This document shows positions 45,850 to 54,119 of a DNA stretch of 64,000 nucleotides, in pieces. Numbering within the stretch: the stretch's first letter is position 1; each line of letters begins with the position of its first letter. This DNA comes from an uncultured Roseibium sp. (GTDB lineage: Bacteria; Pseudomonadota; Alphaproteobacteria; Rhizobiales; Stappiaceae). The position numbers were made by a program, and so were the translations under genes. Location of the stretch: NCBI RefSeq assembly GCF_947496995.1, contig NZ_CANMFD010000003.1, positions 248,001 to 312,000 of the forward strand, given 5' to 3'. Below the pieces are notes generated by a model. The model had not been told where the DNA came from. It made no database searches and saw only the letters and a program-made list of their open reading frames with translations.

Positions 45850-47102
45850 TGCGCGGCTTTCCACCGGCCGTACTCTTCTGTCAGGAATTCGGCCCAGGTA
45901 TCGGCCATTTCCTGTGCGCTGATCTGGCCAAGCAGGGCTTCCTGGCTGGTTTCCAGAGCGATGGAGTCGGCGAAATACCCGAACTGATCCAGATACGTGG
46001 GCATGACCGTCGGGATATATTCATCTCCGTTCAGCGTATCGAACCAGCCGGCGAACTGCTCGGTCTGGAAGTGAGGATCCTGGTCCGCTCCTTCATGGAT
46101 CGGAATGACGCCGACGCGCTTGGCCCAGTCCTTGTTGGCTTCGGGGCTGGAAAGATGCGCGATGAGCTTCCAGGACAGGTCCTCGTTGTCCGTGCTGTCG
46201 AACATCGCCCAGCCTGCGAAACCGATGGTCGGAAATGCCTTGCCCGCCGGACCGACCGGCATCGGAACAACGGCGAAGTCTTCCGCGTCCATCCGCTCGG
46301 CAACCGCGATCAGCGCGTCCGGGTCCTGGTCCAGGAACGCACAGGTCCCCGAATAGAAACCGGCAACGATTTCGTTGAAGCCCCAACTCACGGAATCCTT
46401 CGGCGCATAGCCGTTCTGATACATGTCGATCAGGAACTGCAGCCCCTCGACGGACCCCGGCTGGTTGAGCGTGCTCTTGCCGTCTTCGTCGAAGAACGTG
46501 TTGTCGCCGTTCATGGTCGCGGCCATCATGATCCAGCCGTTCAGACCGCCCGGTCCGCCGCGCAGGCAATAGCCGTATTTGCCGTCCAGCTCGGATACCG
46601 CCTTGGAGGCCGCCATGAAGTCTTCCATGGTTCTCGGCGGTGCATCGACACCCGCTTCCTCAAGCAGCTTCTTGTTGTAGAACAGGGCCCGCAGATAGAA
46701 ACCGTACGGGATCATCCGGGCGCTTTCTCCGTCCGTCTGTCGTCCCATGTCCAGGGTCTTCTGGGTCAGCGTCTTGCCGTGTTCCCATTCCGCGATCCGG
46801 CTGTTCAGATCGACAAGCTTGTCCTTGTAGATCCCCGCCCAGCGGTCCGGCATTTCCACCACGTCGGGAATGTCTCCCCCCGCCACCATGGTCGCGAATT
46901 TCTCGAACGCCTGACCCCAGGGCAGCGAGACGATCTCGACTTCGGTTCCCGGATTGGCCGCTTCGAAAGCGTCAACCTGCTTCTGAAGAACTGCCGTCCG
47001 CTCGGGACTTGTGATGACTTCCACAAGCTTCAGGGTCTCTGCACCAGCCGCTGATCCGGCAAGAAATGCCAGTGCGCTGATAGCTCCTATTAGTCCCCTC
47101 AT
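45846..47102 (-). CDS. Extracellular solute-binding protein family 1 (sugar type)
   Basis: This 418-residue protein has a Sec signal peptide cut near residue 21 (GSAAGAETLK). The mature part has the family 1 fold: FEAANPGTEVEIVSLPWGQAF, AGGDIPDVVEMPDRW and IPYGFYLRALFYNKKLLEEAG. AFLDQDPDALIAV and TIGFAGWAMF are in the second lobe. Ligands of this class are usually sugars or sugar-amino conjugates; here a PLP lyase in the operon hints at an amino- or sulfur-containing compound. Unlike the other importer operons here, it has no hairpin after it and overlaps the permease start. Confidence 0.88.
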   Translation of the reverse strand: MRGLIGAISALAFLAGSAAGAETLKLVEVITSPERTAVLQKQVDAFEAANPGTEVEIVSLPWGQAFEKFATMVAGGDIPDVVEMPDRWAGIYKDKLVDLNSRIAEWEHGKTLTQKTLDMGRQTDGESARMIPYGFYLRALFYNKKLLEEAGVDAPPRTMEDFMAASKAVSELDGKYGYCLRGGPGGLNGWIMMAATMNGDNTFFDEDGKSTLNQPGSVEGLQFLIDMYQNGYAPKDSVSWGFNEIVAGFYSGTCAFLDQDPDALIAVAERMDAEDFAVVPMPVGPAGKAFPTIGFAGWAMFDSTDNEDLSWKLIAHLSSPEANKDWAKRVGVIPIHEGADQDPHFQTEQFAGWFDTLNGDEYIPTVMPTYLDQFGYFADSIALETSQEALLGQISAQEMADTWAEFLTEEYGRWKAAQ

Positions 47103-47147
47103 AATCTGCTCCGCTCCTCTTTGGTTATATTTGAAAGCGCCGTCTTG

Positions 47148-48311
47148 TTAGCGAACGCTTGCTCTCAGGGCCGCCTCGAAGTCGGTCCAAAGATCGTTGG
47201 GGTCCTCAAGACCCAGGCTCAGGCGCACGACCCTGTCGGAGACGCCAAAGCGTTGCATGGAATTCTGTTCGCCGGCCTGCCTCAGCCCGATCCGCGTCGG
47301 CAGGATCAGGCTCTCGAAGCCGCCCCAGCTGACGCCGAGGCGGAACAGCTTCAGCCTGTCCGCAAGACCCGGGATATCGACGCTCTCATCCAGTTCGACC
47401 GACAGCAGACCCGAGCGTCCGCTCAGGCCCGGCACCATGTTGGGGCCTGGCGACATGACGGCGGTAACGTTCGGATGGCAGGACAGCCTGTCGACGAAGA
47501 GGTTCGCCGACGCCTCGTGGTGGCGCATGCGGGCACCCAGCGTACGCAGGCCTCGTGTCAGCAGAAACGCCTCGAAGGGCGCAAGTTTGCCGCCCAGCAG
47601 CGTCAGAGTCAGGTCGCGGATCCGGTTGATGAGGTCGGCGCGGGCGATCACCACGCCGGCGACCGTATCCGAATGGCCCGACAAATATTTCGATGCCGAG
47701 TGAATAACGATATCGATACCCAGCGTCAGCGGCCGCTGGAACATAGGCGTCGCCCAGGAATTGTCCACGGCCGTCAGCGTTCCGTGCCGCCTGGCATGAG
47801 CCGCCACCGCCGCAAGATCCATCGTCTGGAAGACAACCGAGTTCGGGCTTTCCAGATAGGCAAGCTTCACCCCTTCGAGCAGGTCCGGATCGTTCTGGAA
47901 TGCCTCGACGGAATGATAGGAAACCTCGACACCGAAGGGACGCAGCATCCGCTCGAACAGCCGGTAGGCATCCGGATAGACATGCTCCACACACGCGATG
48001 CGGTCCCCCGGCTGCACGAAGGCAAACACCGTCGAGGAGATGGCCGCCATGCCGGACGCGAAACCGACAGCGGCTTCCCCCTCCTCCGCAGCCGCCACCA
48101 GGGCCTCGAAGGCGGCAACGGTCGGGTTCTGGACCCGCGTATAGAGCGGATCGGACGTCCGCCCCGCCATCCGGTCCTCGAAGGCCTGATAACTGTCGAA
48201 GGTGAACAGCGAAGTCTGCACGATAGGCGGCACCGCGGCCCCACCAAAGCCGGTGGCTGCCGCTGCCAGCAGCGTATCGATGGAATAGGGATCCGGCCCG
48301 GTCTCAGCCAT
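47148..48311 (-). CDS. Cys/Met metabolism PLP-dependent lyase (cystathionine beta-lyase-like)
   Basis: This 387-residue enzyme of the trans-sulfuration family has PLP Lys208 in HSASKYLSGHSD, YTRVQNPTVAAFE (about 57-69), FASGMAAISSTVFA and AVDNSWATPMFQRPL with the ring-binding Asp183. The family breaks C-S bonds in cystathionine or related compounds, or forms them. Its start overlaps the GntR gene's stop by 8 bp, and a sugar-type importer follows. It may therefore act on an imported thioether or amino acid conjugate, rather than in methionine biosynthesis. That is an inference. Confidence 0.88.
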   Translation of the reverse strand: MAETGPDPYSIDTLLAAAATGFGGAAVPPIVQTSLFTFDSYQAFEDRMAGRTSDPLYTRVQNPTVAAFEALVAAAEEGEAAVGFASGMAAISSTVFAFVQPGDRIACVEHVYPDAYRLFERMLRPFGVEVSYHSVEAFQNDPDLLEGVKLAYLESPNSVVFQTMDLAAVAAHARRHGTLTAVDNSWATPMFQRPLTLGIDIVIHSASKYLSGHSDTVAGVVIARADLINRIRDLTLTLLGGKLAPFEAFLLTRGLRTLGARMRHHEASANLFVDRLSCHPNVTAVMSPGPNMVPGLSGRSGLLSVELDESVDIPGLADRLKLFRLGVSWGGFESLILPTRIGLRQAGEQNSMQRFGVSDRVVRLSLGLEDPNDLWTDFEAALRASVR

Positions 48312-49032
48312 TGTGTTCCTCGGAAATTTTCTGCGTTTCGGTGCAGACCATGTCGATGATCGTTGCGGTCAGCCGGGCAGCTTCATCCTCGTCCCCGGCG
48401 ATGATCGCATCGGCCAGCGGACGGTGAATCGGAATGGTGTCCTTGCCGAGATGGGCTTTGCCGAACGGCGTGTCGTAGATGTCGTGGAAGCACTTCTGGA
48501 TCTGATCGACGAATTGGCGGAACAGGGGATTGCCCGTGGCGTCGTGAATGGCGTTGTGAAACCGGTGATCGGCCGGACGCCAGTCCTCACCCGCCTCGAA
48601 GACCGCCATCAGCTCCGCCGCGCGCGCATTGATGAGCTTGCGTTGTTCGGTAGTGGCGAGACGGGCCGCGATCCGCACCGCCTCGATCTCGAGTGGGCGC
48701 CGCACCTGCAGCATGCGCAATAGGCTGATCGCCTCATGCTTGATTGTGAGCGCCACGCGAACCGTGTTGCGGGAGATCTCCGCCGTGAGCCGGGTCCCTG
48801 CCCCCTTGTTGCGGCTGACGACACCCATGCTTTCCCAGGTTTTCAGGGTCTCGCGGATGGTCGAGCGGCCAAAACCGAGGCGCTGCACCAGATCGAGTTC
48901 AGGCGGCAGGCGGTCGCCGACCTTCAACCCTTCGTCCTCGATCAGCCTGATGAGAGCACGCGGCACGTCCCACGGCTCGTCATCCCGGTCTGTCCTCTTG
49001 TCGAAACGTTTCACAGCTGGGTTCTGCGGCAT
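48304..49032 (-). CDS. GntR-family regulator, FadR type with FCD domain
   Basis: The ATG at 49032 gives 242 residues; a GTG at 49068 would add 12 but has no ribosome-binding site and lies next to the operator. It has an N-terminal winged helix (LPPELDLVQRLGFGRSTIRETL) and a C-terminal helical FCD ligand domain with ADHRFHNAIHDATGNPLF and HRPLADAI, whose His/Asp residues often bind a metal. It is first in the operon and overlaps the lyase gene, so it probably represses the operon until the imported ligand appears. Confidence 0.88.
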   Translation of the reverse strand: MPQNPAVKRFDKRTDRDDEPWDVPRALIRLIEDEGLKVGDRLPPELDLVQRLGFGRSTIRETLKTWESMGVVSRNKGAGTRLTAEISRNTVRVALTIKHEAISLLRMLQVRRPLEIEAVRIAARLATTEQRKLINARAAELMAVFEAGEDWRPADHRFHNAIHDATGNPLFRQFVDQIQKCFHDIYDTPFGKAHLGKDTIPIHRPLADAIIAGDEDEAARLTATIIDMVCTETQKISEEHNG

Positions 49033-49077
49033 GGACCGGGGATGACCTTTCTCAGTGTTCTTATTCACGATAGCACT

Positions 49078-49112
49078 TTGTCTGACATTGTAAATACTTT
49101 GTCAGACAAAGT
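49078..49112. promoter_or_regulatory. Twin FadR-type operator upstream of the GntR gene
   Basis: ACTTTGTCAGACAAAGT (49096-49112) is a perfect 17-bp palindrome, and TTGTCTGACAT (49078-49088) is a second, weaker copy 18 bp away. Both fit the FadR-group pattern TnGTnnnACnA. They lie just upstream of the regulator gene, implying autoregulation. Confidence 0.75.
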
Positions 49113-49429
49113 TTCTGAGACACTAAGAAACTAAACAAGATACTGATATTTATAACTTTTTATGGAAATAGAATCTGCGATCCGGCAGAATTCCGGCCAG
49201 GTAGCCGCGGCAGATCAGAGAACAGCGAGCAGGCCACCCACGGAAGTACACGCGCAAAAACAACCCGGCCGGCAACCGTTGCGGATGCCGGCCGGGGTGT
49301 CCGGAAAAGATCGAAATGTTGCAGGTGCCGCCCGGCGTGAAAGGTCTCTGAAGACACCGCTTATCTCGAGGTGGATGCCTTCAGTCGGGAGGAAGTGGCC
49401 TCAGTCAGACCGGGCGGCGTTCGCGAAAG
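49113..49429. other. Intergenic region between the GntR operon and the SGNH-like gene
   Basis: The right part of the GntR operon promoter lies at the left edge. The only other element is the terminator at 49264-49296. No convincing gene is seen; the plus-strand frame at 49162 lacks support. Confidence 0.5.
49264..49296 (-). terminator. Rho-independent terminator of the SGNH-like gene
   Basis: CCCGGCCGGCA and TGCCGGCCGGG form a perfect 11-bp stem. Read on the minus strand it is followed by TTGTTTTTG, a good T-run, 134 bp after the SGNH-like stop. Confidence 0.7.
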
Positions 49430-50329
49430 TCACATGCTCGGATAGCCATCGATGACATTCCGGTAGAAAGCCGCGATATCCTTCGAGGCTTCCAGATCCG
49501 GGTGCATCTCGTCGGTCCAGCGGCCGCGAACGATGTTGCGAATGTCGACGACCGTCACATTGGCATGTTTTTCGGAAACCTCTTCCAGCATGCCGTAGAA
49601 CCGGTCGATGACATGGGCCAGGATTTCCGCGATCAGTTCCTTGTCAGCCCCCATGTCGAAGCTCCGCCGCACGAACGGCCTGCCGAGCCACGGACCATCG
49701 GCGCGGGCCACGGGATAGTCGTAACCGTGGACAAGCATCTGCGTTCCGGGCGATGTGTTTCTGACGTACCGCGCGATGTCCAGATATCCCTCCTTGAGCT
49801 TGGCCAGGATGGCATCGAGCCTGTCGGGCATCAGGTAGTCCTCGGGCTTGCCTGACCCGTTCCCGGCGCTGCGGTCCTTCAGCAGCTTTTGCAAGACGCC
49901 GCAGCCAAGGATTTCGTTGCCTCCGCCGGAAAAGACGAAATAGTCGAACCCACCCTTGTCGATATGCAGCTTGAAGGGTTTCCTTTCGACCACCTGATCG
50001 AACGTGATGCTCGGCCAGGCTGTGCTCGCGGTCTCGTAGTAACCTTCCAGGACATCGAAGAAAGTCTTGTTGTACCCGAGGAAGCGAGACACTTCGATCA
50101 GGACGTTGACCCAGGCGTCGCCGCCGGCGCAGACCGTGGTCGGCGAACGCCGGATCCTGTGCGCAAGTTCATCGTCACCCTTGCCGATTGCGGACCATTC
50201 CACCGCCACCTGCTCCGGTGTCAGGGGCGCCCTGTTGTCATCCAGGATGTGATAAACAAGGCATTTGTTCGGATCTTTTTCAAATCTCGTGTTGTTCAGT
50301 ACCGTTGCTTCCAGGATTTCAGCGTACAT
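49430..50329 (-). CDS. SGNH/GDSL-hydrolase-like protein with an atypical nucleophile motif
   Basis: This 299-residue protein has a perfect AGGAGGT site before its ATG and no signal peptide. VFSGGGNE at about 132-139 resembles block III (Asn), and DEMHPD near 273-278 resembles the catalytic DxxH. The place where GDS(W) should stand reads AGGDAW (68-73), so the serine nucleophile appears replaced by Ala72. It may be an inactive relative, use another residue, or be mis-assigned. It has its own terminator and no operon partner. Confidence 0.6.
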   Translation of the reverse strand: MYAEILEATVLNNTRFEKDPNKCLVYHILDDNRAPLTPEQVAVEWSAIGKGDDELAHRIRRSPTTVCAGGDAWVNVLIEVSRFLGYNKTFFDVLEGYYETASTAWPSITFDQVVERKPFKLHIDKGGFDYFVFSGGGNEILGCGVLQKLLKDRSAGNGSGKPEDYLMPDRLDAILAKLKEGYLDIARYVRNTSPGTQMLVHGYDYPVARADGPWLGRPFVRRSFDMGADKELIAEILAHVIDRFYGMLEEVSEKHANVTVVDIRNIVRGRWTDEMHPDLEASKDIAAFYRNVIDGYPSM

Positions 50330-50817
50330 GTCTACCTCCTAAGCCGGGCAGATTGCAGTAGTCAGCGCGTGCAGGAACCGCGGGGTCCGCAAGCAGTATT
50401 GCGCGGTCAAGCGGTCGATGGGGCACGTCACCCAAGAGCATGGTTCCATGCGGCGCCTCAGCAGACGAGCGGACGCGGCGTGAAACCGGAACATTTCGGG
50501 GGCCCTGCGATTGAACTGACATCTTTCCGTTCCTGCCAACAATGTGGCCTGCTCCTTGAGGCATGACGGTCCCTCGAGCCGCCTGATCCCAGGCGGCACC
50601 GGAAAACAATTTGTCATGTTGCCAAGGAGAGGTCGTTCAAAGCGAAATCATATGATCTCGAGACAACTCTCTAATACCGGAGCCGCATCATTGCGCCTTC
50701 CGACAATAGTAATAATAAGCAATTCTGATTTGGATGCTCGTGAGAAAAGCGTGAATGAAACGTTCGAAAAACAAATGGCCCGGTGAATACCGGGCCAGAT
50801 CGATATTATAAATTACT
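50330..50817. other. Intergenic region between the SGNH-like gene and the subtilase operon
   Basis: This 488-bp gap holds the SGNH-like promoter and, at its right end, the subtilase operon terminator. A small perfect hairpin (GCCGCCTG-ATCC-CAGGCGGC, 50578-50597) is present without a T-run. The 80-codon plus-strand frame at 50544 has no support as a gene. Confidence 0.5.
50777..50796 (-). terminator. Rho-independent terminator of the subtilase operon
   Basis: GGCCCGGT-N4-ACCGGGCC is a perfect 8-bp stem. On the minus strand it is followed by ATTTGTTTTTCG, 22 bp past the subtilase stop. Confidence 0.8.
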
Positions 50818-52956
50818 TTATATTATAAGGGAGCCACCGAGGCGGGCATAAATTTCTTTATCACCCCCAGGTAGATCCACCTTCTTCAACAAGGGAAGGT
50901 AGTTATCCTCCTCGGCCTTCGCGACTTCCTCTTGGGAACTGATTGCGAAAGCTTCCGAAAGCCGCCGTGCCACCAGGGGAGCAGCAACACTCGTTCCCTG
51001 CACGACCGCGTAGGACCCGCTGCGGGTCCCCGCCCCGATCATCCCCGGCAGAACGCTCGAACGGTCCGACTGCGCGGTACAGTCGACCGTGCCGACCGGA
51101 TTATCCGGAGAAACCTTGCCCGCGGAGCTGTAGTGGGACGGGATGGGCTGCTCCGGATCCCACGCGTTCGCGGCAGAGGGCATGCATCCGGAAACAATCA
51201 GCGTTGTTTCGCCGGTCGCCATGCCATTGAGACTTCCAAATCGGCGGACATGACCGTCGGTCTCATCCGTTTGGGATTGCTCACCGCGATCGTTGTAGGA
51301 GCGATAATCGGGATCGTTCAGATAGCTCTGCCGACTCCCCTTTTGAAAAGCCTCCAGATCGAGGTCGCGTTGAACCCATAGATTGATCGGTGGATGGTCA
51401 GCAGGCGCGCCCTTTCCACGCCTCAGTTTGACCTGCCAGTCACCTGCAGGAGCTGCAGGGAGATCCATGTCGTCCGGTTCACTCGGCGCCAGCGCGATCA
51501 GCACACGCCAGCGCCCGGACGAACGATGGTTGTCGACACTCATCTGACCGACATGCGGGGCGGGGTGCCGGTTACCGAGCCGCACAACTTCGAAATTCCG
51601 CGGATCGCCATCTTCGAAATCCGCATTCGGCCTGAGCTTCAGCGCAGCCTGTGCCTTGTTGAATGGCCCCTTGAGCTCGACTGTGAATTGGCCCGGATCA
51701 AACCCGGCAGGAAACCAGATCTCCAGGTAGTTGGACGTCCGGTCGCTCGGCTGAACAGTCCAGGTAAATTCAAATGCACCCGATTTGAGGTCTTCCGCGG
51801 TAATTTCACCATGCAGGCGCTGCAGATGGGTATTGCCTGATGGAATGACGACTGCGGTCGGCCTTCCGAGCGCACGTCGTTTTCCCACGATCTCGTTGAT
51901 TGCCGCTTCAAGCTCGCTCGCCCCGTCATGTCCACCTGCGGAAAACCCGTAGCTGAAATTGATGGTAACGCGAATGTCCGCAACCCCATAGCCTGCAGCG
52001 ATCCTCTCGGCCCGTTCCAGGATATAGTGAACCGCCGAAAGCATGTACATGTCTTTGCCGAAGCTTGACGTATCCCACGAGAGGGTGTTGGGAAGCTGCA
52101 CCGCGATCAGTCGGGTTTCCTCCGGTGAGGTGGTGAACTTGCTCGGGTCATGACCTGCCGCGACATCCATGACGTGAGCACCGTGCGTGGCGAGCCGATT
52201 GATGGCCGCGGGTGATCCGAACTGTTCGGAGGACGCGCCTGTCGCCGCATAGAGCGCATCCTCGTCCTCATGGTCACGGATGAACCCTTCGATCACGTCA
52301 CGGGTGTATTCCCTGCCGAAAAGAACACTCGGGATCTCGGCTTCGGGATCCTTGTCGGCAGACTGGACCCAGCAGAACTCCAGCCGGGTCCTGAGACCGT
52401 CGGCAGCCCGGAAATTGCGATGAGCAAAGGGAATCCCGTCGTCGATGACCGCCAGAACGTTGATGACCTTGCCCTGGCTGTTTTCTTTAACCTTGGGATC
52501 CGGAGACCAGTCCGGATCCGCGAGATCCGCGCCGGCATCATCATGCATGTTGGCGGGAGCTACCGGAAACGCCATCCTGTAACGGGGCGCGTCAATCCCA
52601 GGAGACTGCACGGCCTGCTGAAGGTCGCCCTTCAAATTCTGAAAGCCGATCTCCCCATCCCCCTTGTTTTCGACGACAAGAGGCCAGAACCGCAAGGGAA
52701 TGTTTTCGCTCCTGCCCCACACCGTCGGCAACCACACCCGGCGACCGGCCTTCGAAGCCGCGCTTGCAGGAAGCTCAGGCTTCCTCGGTGACGGATGCTC
52801 GGCGAGAGCCGTCAGAAACTGGCTGTCGTTCTTGCGGAAGACAGGAAAGGCATAGGGCCTGCCGATCCCGAAATTCCAGGCTTCATAAGGGCCGAAATAG
52901 CTCTCGAGCGCAGAGACGGTATTCCCGTCGCTGCCTGAGGTGCTTGTGTCGTTCAT
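50818..52956 (-). CDS. Subtilisin-like S8 serine peptidase, apparently cytoplasmic
   Basis: The ATG at 52956 is chosen for its position 14 bp after the upstream gene with GGGAG nearby. The 712-residue protein has a full triad: Asp172 (VLAVIDDGIPFAH), His258 (THGAHV) and Ser656 (GTSVAAPLVA), with oxyanion Asn375 (IPSGN). There is a 160-residue N-terminal region, not recognised, with FGPYEAWNFGIGRPYAFPVF, and a large insertion at about 390-640 between the Asn and Ser. No signal peptide or membrane anchor is seen, unlike most subtilases. It closes the operon regulator / PAP2-like protein / subtilase. Substrate unknown. Confidence 0.85.
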   Translation of the reverse strand: MNDTSTSGSDGNTVSALESYFGPYEAWNFGIGRPYAFPVFRKNDSQFLTALAEHPSPRKPELPASAASKAGRRVWLPTVWGRSENIPLRFWPLVVENKGDGEIGFQNLKGDLQQAVQSPGIDAPRYRMAFPVAPANMHDDAGADLADPDWSPDPKVKENSQGKVINVLAVIDDGIPFAHRNFRAADGLRTRLEFCWVQSADKDPEAEIPSVLFGREYTRDVIEGFIRDHEDEDALYAATGASSEQFGSPAAINRLATHGAHVMDVAAGHDPSKFTTSPEETRLIAVQLPNTLSWDTSSFGKDMYMLSAVHYILERAERIAAGYGVADIRVTINFSYGFSAGGHDGASELEAAINEIVGKRRALGRPTAVVIPSGNTHLQRLHGEITAEDLKSGAFEFTWTVQPSDRTSNYLEIWFPAGFDPGQFTVELKGPFNKAQAALKLRPNADFEDGDPRNFEVVRLGNRHPAPHVGQMSVDNHRSSGRWRVLIALAPSEPDDMDLPAAPAGDWQVKLRRGKGAPADHPPINLWVQRDLDLEAFQKGSRQSYLNDPDYRSYNDRGEQSQTDETDGHVRRFGSLNGMATGETTLIVSGCMPSAANAWDPEQPIPSHYSSAGKVSPDNPVGTVDCTAQSDRSSVLPGMIGAGTRSGSYAVVQGTSVAAPLVARRLSEAFAISSQEEVAKAEEDNYLPLLKKVDLPGGDKEIYARLGGSLII

Positions 52957-52970
52957 GTCCCTGCTCCCGC

Positions 52971-54092
52971 TTAAAGGTCGAACTCGCCGACGGCTTTTTC
53001 CCAGAGCCATTCAAACAGGGAACTCTTGTCGACCTTGCAGTTCTGGAGCTCACTCACGCCATGATCTTTCCAGGCAGGATCCCGGTATTGGGAAAGCATG
53101 AAATCGGAATCGGCCTTCGCTTCATATTTCAGACCGGTCATGAGCTGTGAAATGCCGCATTTGTTCAGGATGATTTCGCCGACCATTTTACCGAGCAACG
53201 CTCCCGCCCAACTGTCGACAGGATAGTGCACGCCGGCGACAGTCCGGCTCACCGCAACCCGTTCGGCCTGTTTACGCACCAGTTTCTTGCGCTTGTCCGG
53301 ATCCGGATAGTGCGATGCCGTCGCATCGATCAGGCCTTCCAGTACACGGGCAACCGCAAAGGCTTCCGTGGCGTGGGCGCTGGGGAAACTGCCATGCCCC
53401 GGGGTGGTGATCATCGGCAGAATCATCGCGTCCACCCGGTCGGGCCTGCGAATGGCCAGGTGGTGTTTGGCAATCATTGCCACATGCGAGGCCAGAACCT
53501 GCGTGATCGAGATAAGCTCCATAGTGCTTTGGTTCCGCGCCGGATATAGCCCCAGGATCATGGCGAAATAGGGCGTCGGAAACCCGAGCTGGCTGAGGAT
53601 TTCAGGAGTTCGTTCGGGTCGCTGATCCATGTAGGAACGGACGATCTTCGCCTGTTCTACAAACACGGACATCTCCGGCCGGACCAGTTCGAAGAATGCC
53701 TGCTCCTGCCCACCGCGCGCACGGTGAGACAATACAACAGCTCCTCCCGGTTCGGCCTTGATGTTCCAGTGCAACTCACTCAGGAAATCGCTGAGATAAA
53801 GCGATGCCCTGACCCAGTCAGCCCAATGATCAAGATTGTCGGTAGACGAGTATTTGAGTTCACCGGGCGTATGCGCCGCTGCACTTCCAGCTGCATGGGC
53901 AATCGCCTGCGCACTCGTCTGCAGTCCCTGAACTGTCAGCGGGTCGAGCGCCGGACCTGCTCCTGCGCCCAGAAAGCTACCGATTCCCGTCAGGCCACCA
54001 ATCCCACCGATGCCACCGATCCCGCCAATGCCACCGATCCCACCAATTCCTCCAATGCCGCCGATACCGCCAATACCACCAAAATAGGCCAT
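52971..54092 (-). CDS. PAP2/vanadium haloperoxidase-fold protein with N-terminal Gly-Gly-Ile tract
   Basis: This 373-residue protein has the complete phosphatase signature: KX6RP (Lys209 to Pro217), PSAH (237-240) and SRX5HX3D (Ser282 to Asp293). The helical N-terminal part (about 85-230) resembles vanadium-dependent haloperoxidases more than membrane PAP2 enzymes, and no long transmembrane helices are seen. Residues 5-34 are nine GGI triplets and one GGL, which may be a flexible or membrane-inserting segment. GGAGGG precedes the ATG. It could be an acid phosphatase or a halogenating/peroxidase enzyme; sequence alone does not decide. Confidence 0.8.
   Translation of the reverse strand: MAYFGGIGGIGGIGGIGGIGGIGGIGGIGGIGGLTGIGSFLGAGAGPALDPLTVQGLQTSAQAIAHAAGSAAAHTPGELKYSSTDNLDHWADWVRASLYLSDFLSELHWNIKAEPGGAVVLSHRARGGQEQAFFELVRPEMSVFVEQAKIVRSYMDQRPERTPEILSQLGFPTPYFAMILGLYPARNQSTMELISITQVLASHVAMIAKHHLAIRRPDRVDAMILPMITTPGHGSFPSAHATEAFAVARVLEGLIDATASHYPDPDKRKKLVRKQAERVAVSRTVAGVHYPVDSWAGALLGKMVGEIILNKCGISQLMTGLKYEAKADSDFMLSQYRDPAWKDHGVSELQNCKVDKSSLFEWLWEKAVGEFDL
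53991..54080 (-). repeat. Nine-base-pair tandem repeat coding (Gly-Gly-Ile)9-Gly-Gly-Leu
   Basis: Ten 9-bp units code residues 5-34 of the PAP2-like protein. The units differ at third codon positions, so selection seems to keep the peptide rather than the DNA. Confidence 0.9.
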
Positions 54093-54119
54093 GCCACCCT
54101 CCGTTTATAAATCCAATAT

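Noticed and set aside
50544..50786. 80-codon plus-strand frame before the subtilase terminator
   Set aside because: No ribosome-binding site, no motif, and it overlaps the terminator of the opposite operon.
53991..54080. Regular 9-bp repeats as a CRISPR or VNTR array
   Set aside because: Repeats are too short and have no spacers; they code a clean Gly-Gly-Ile peptide in a real gene.
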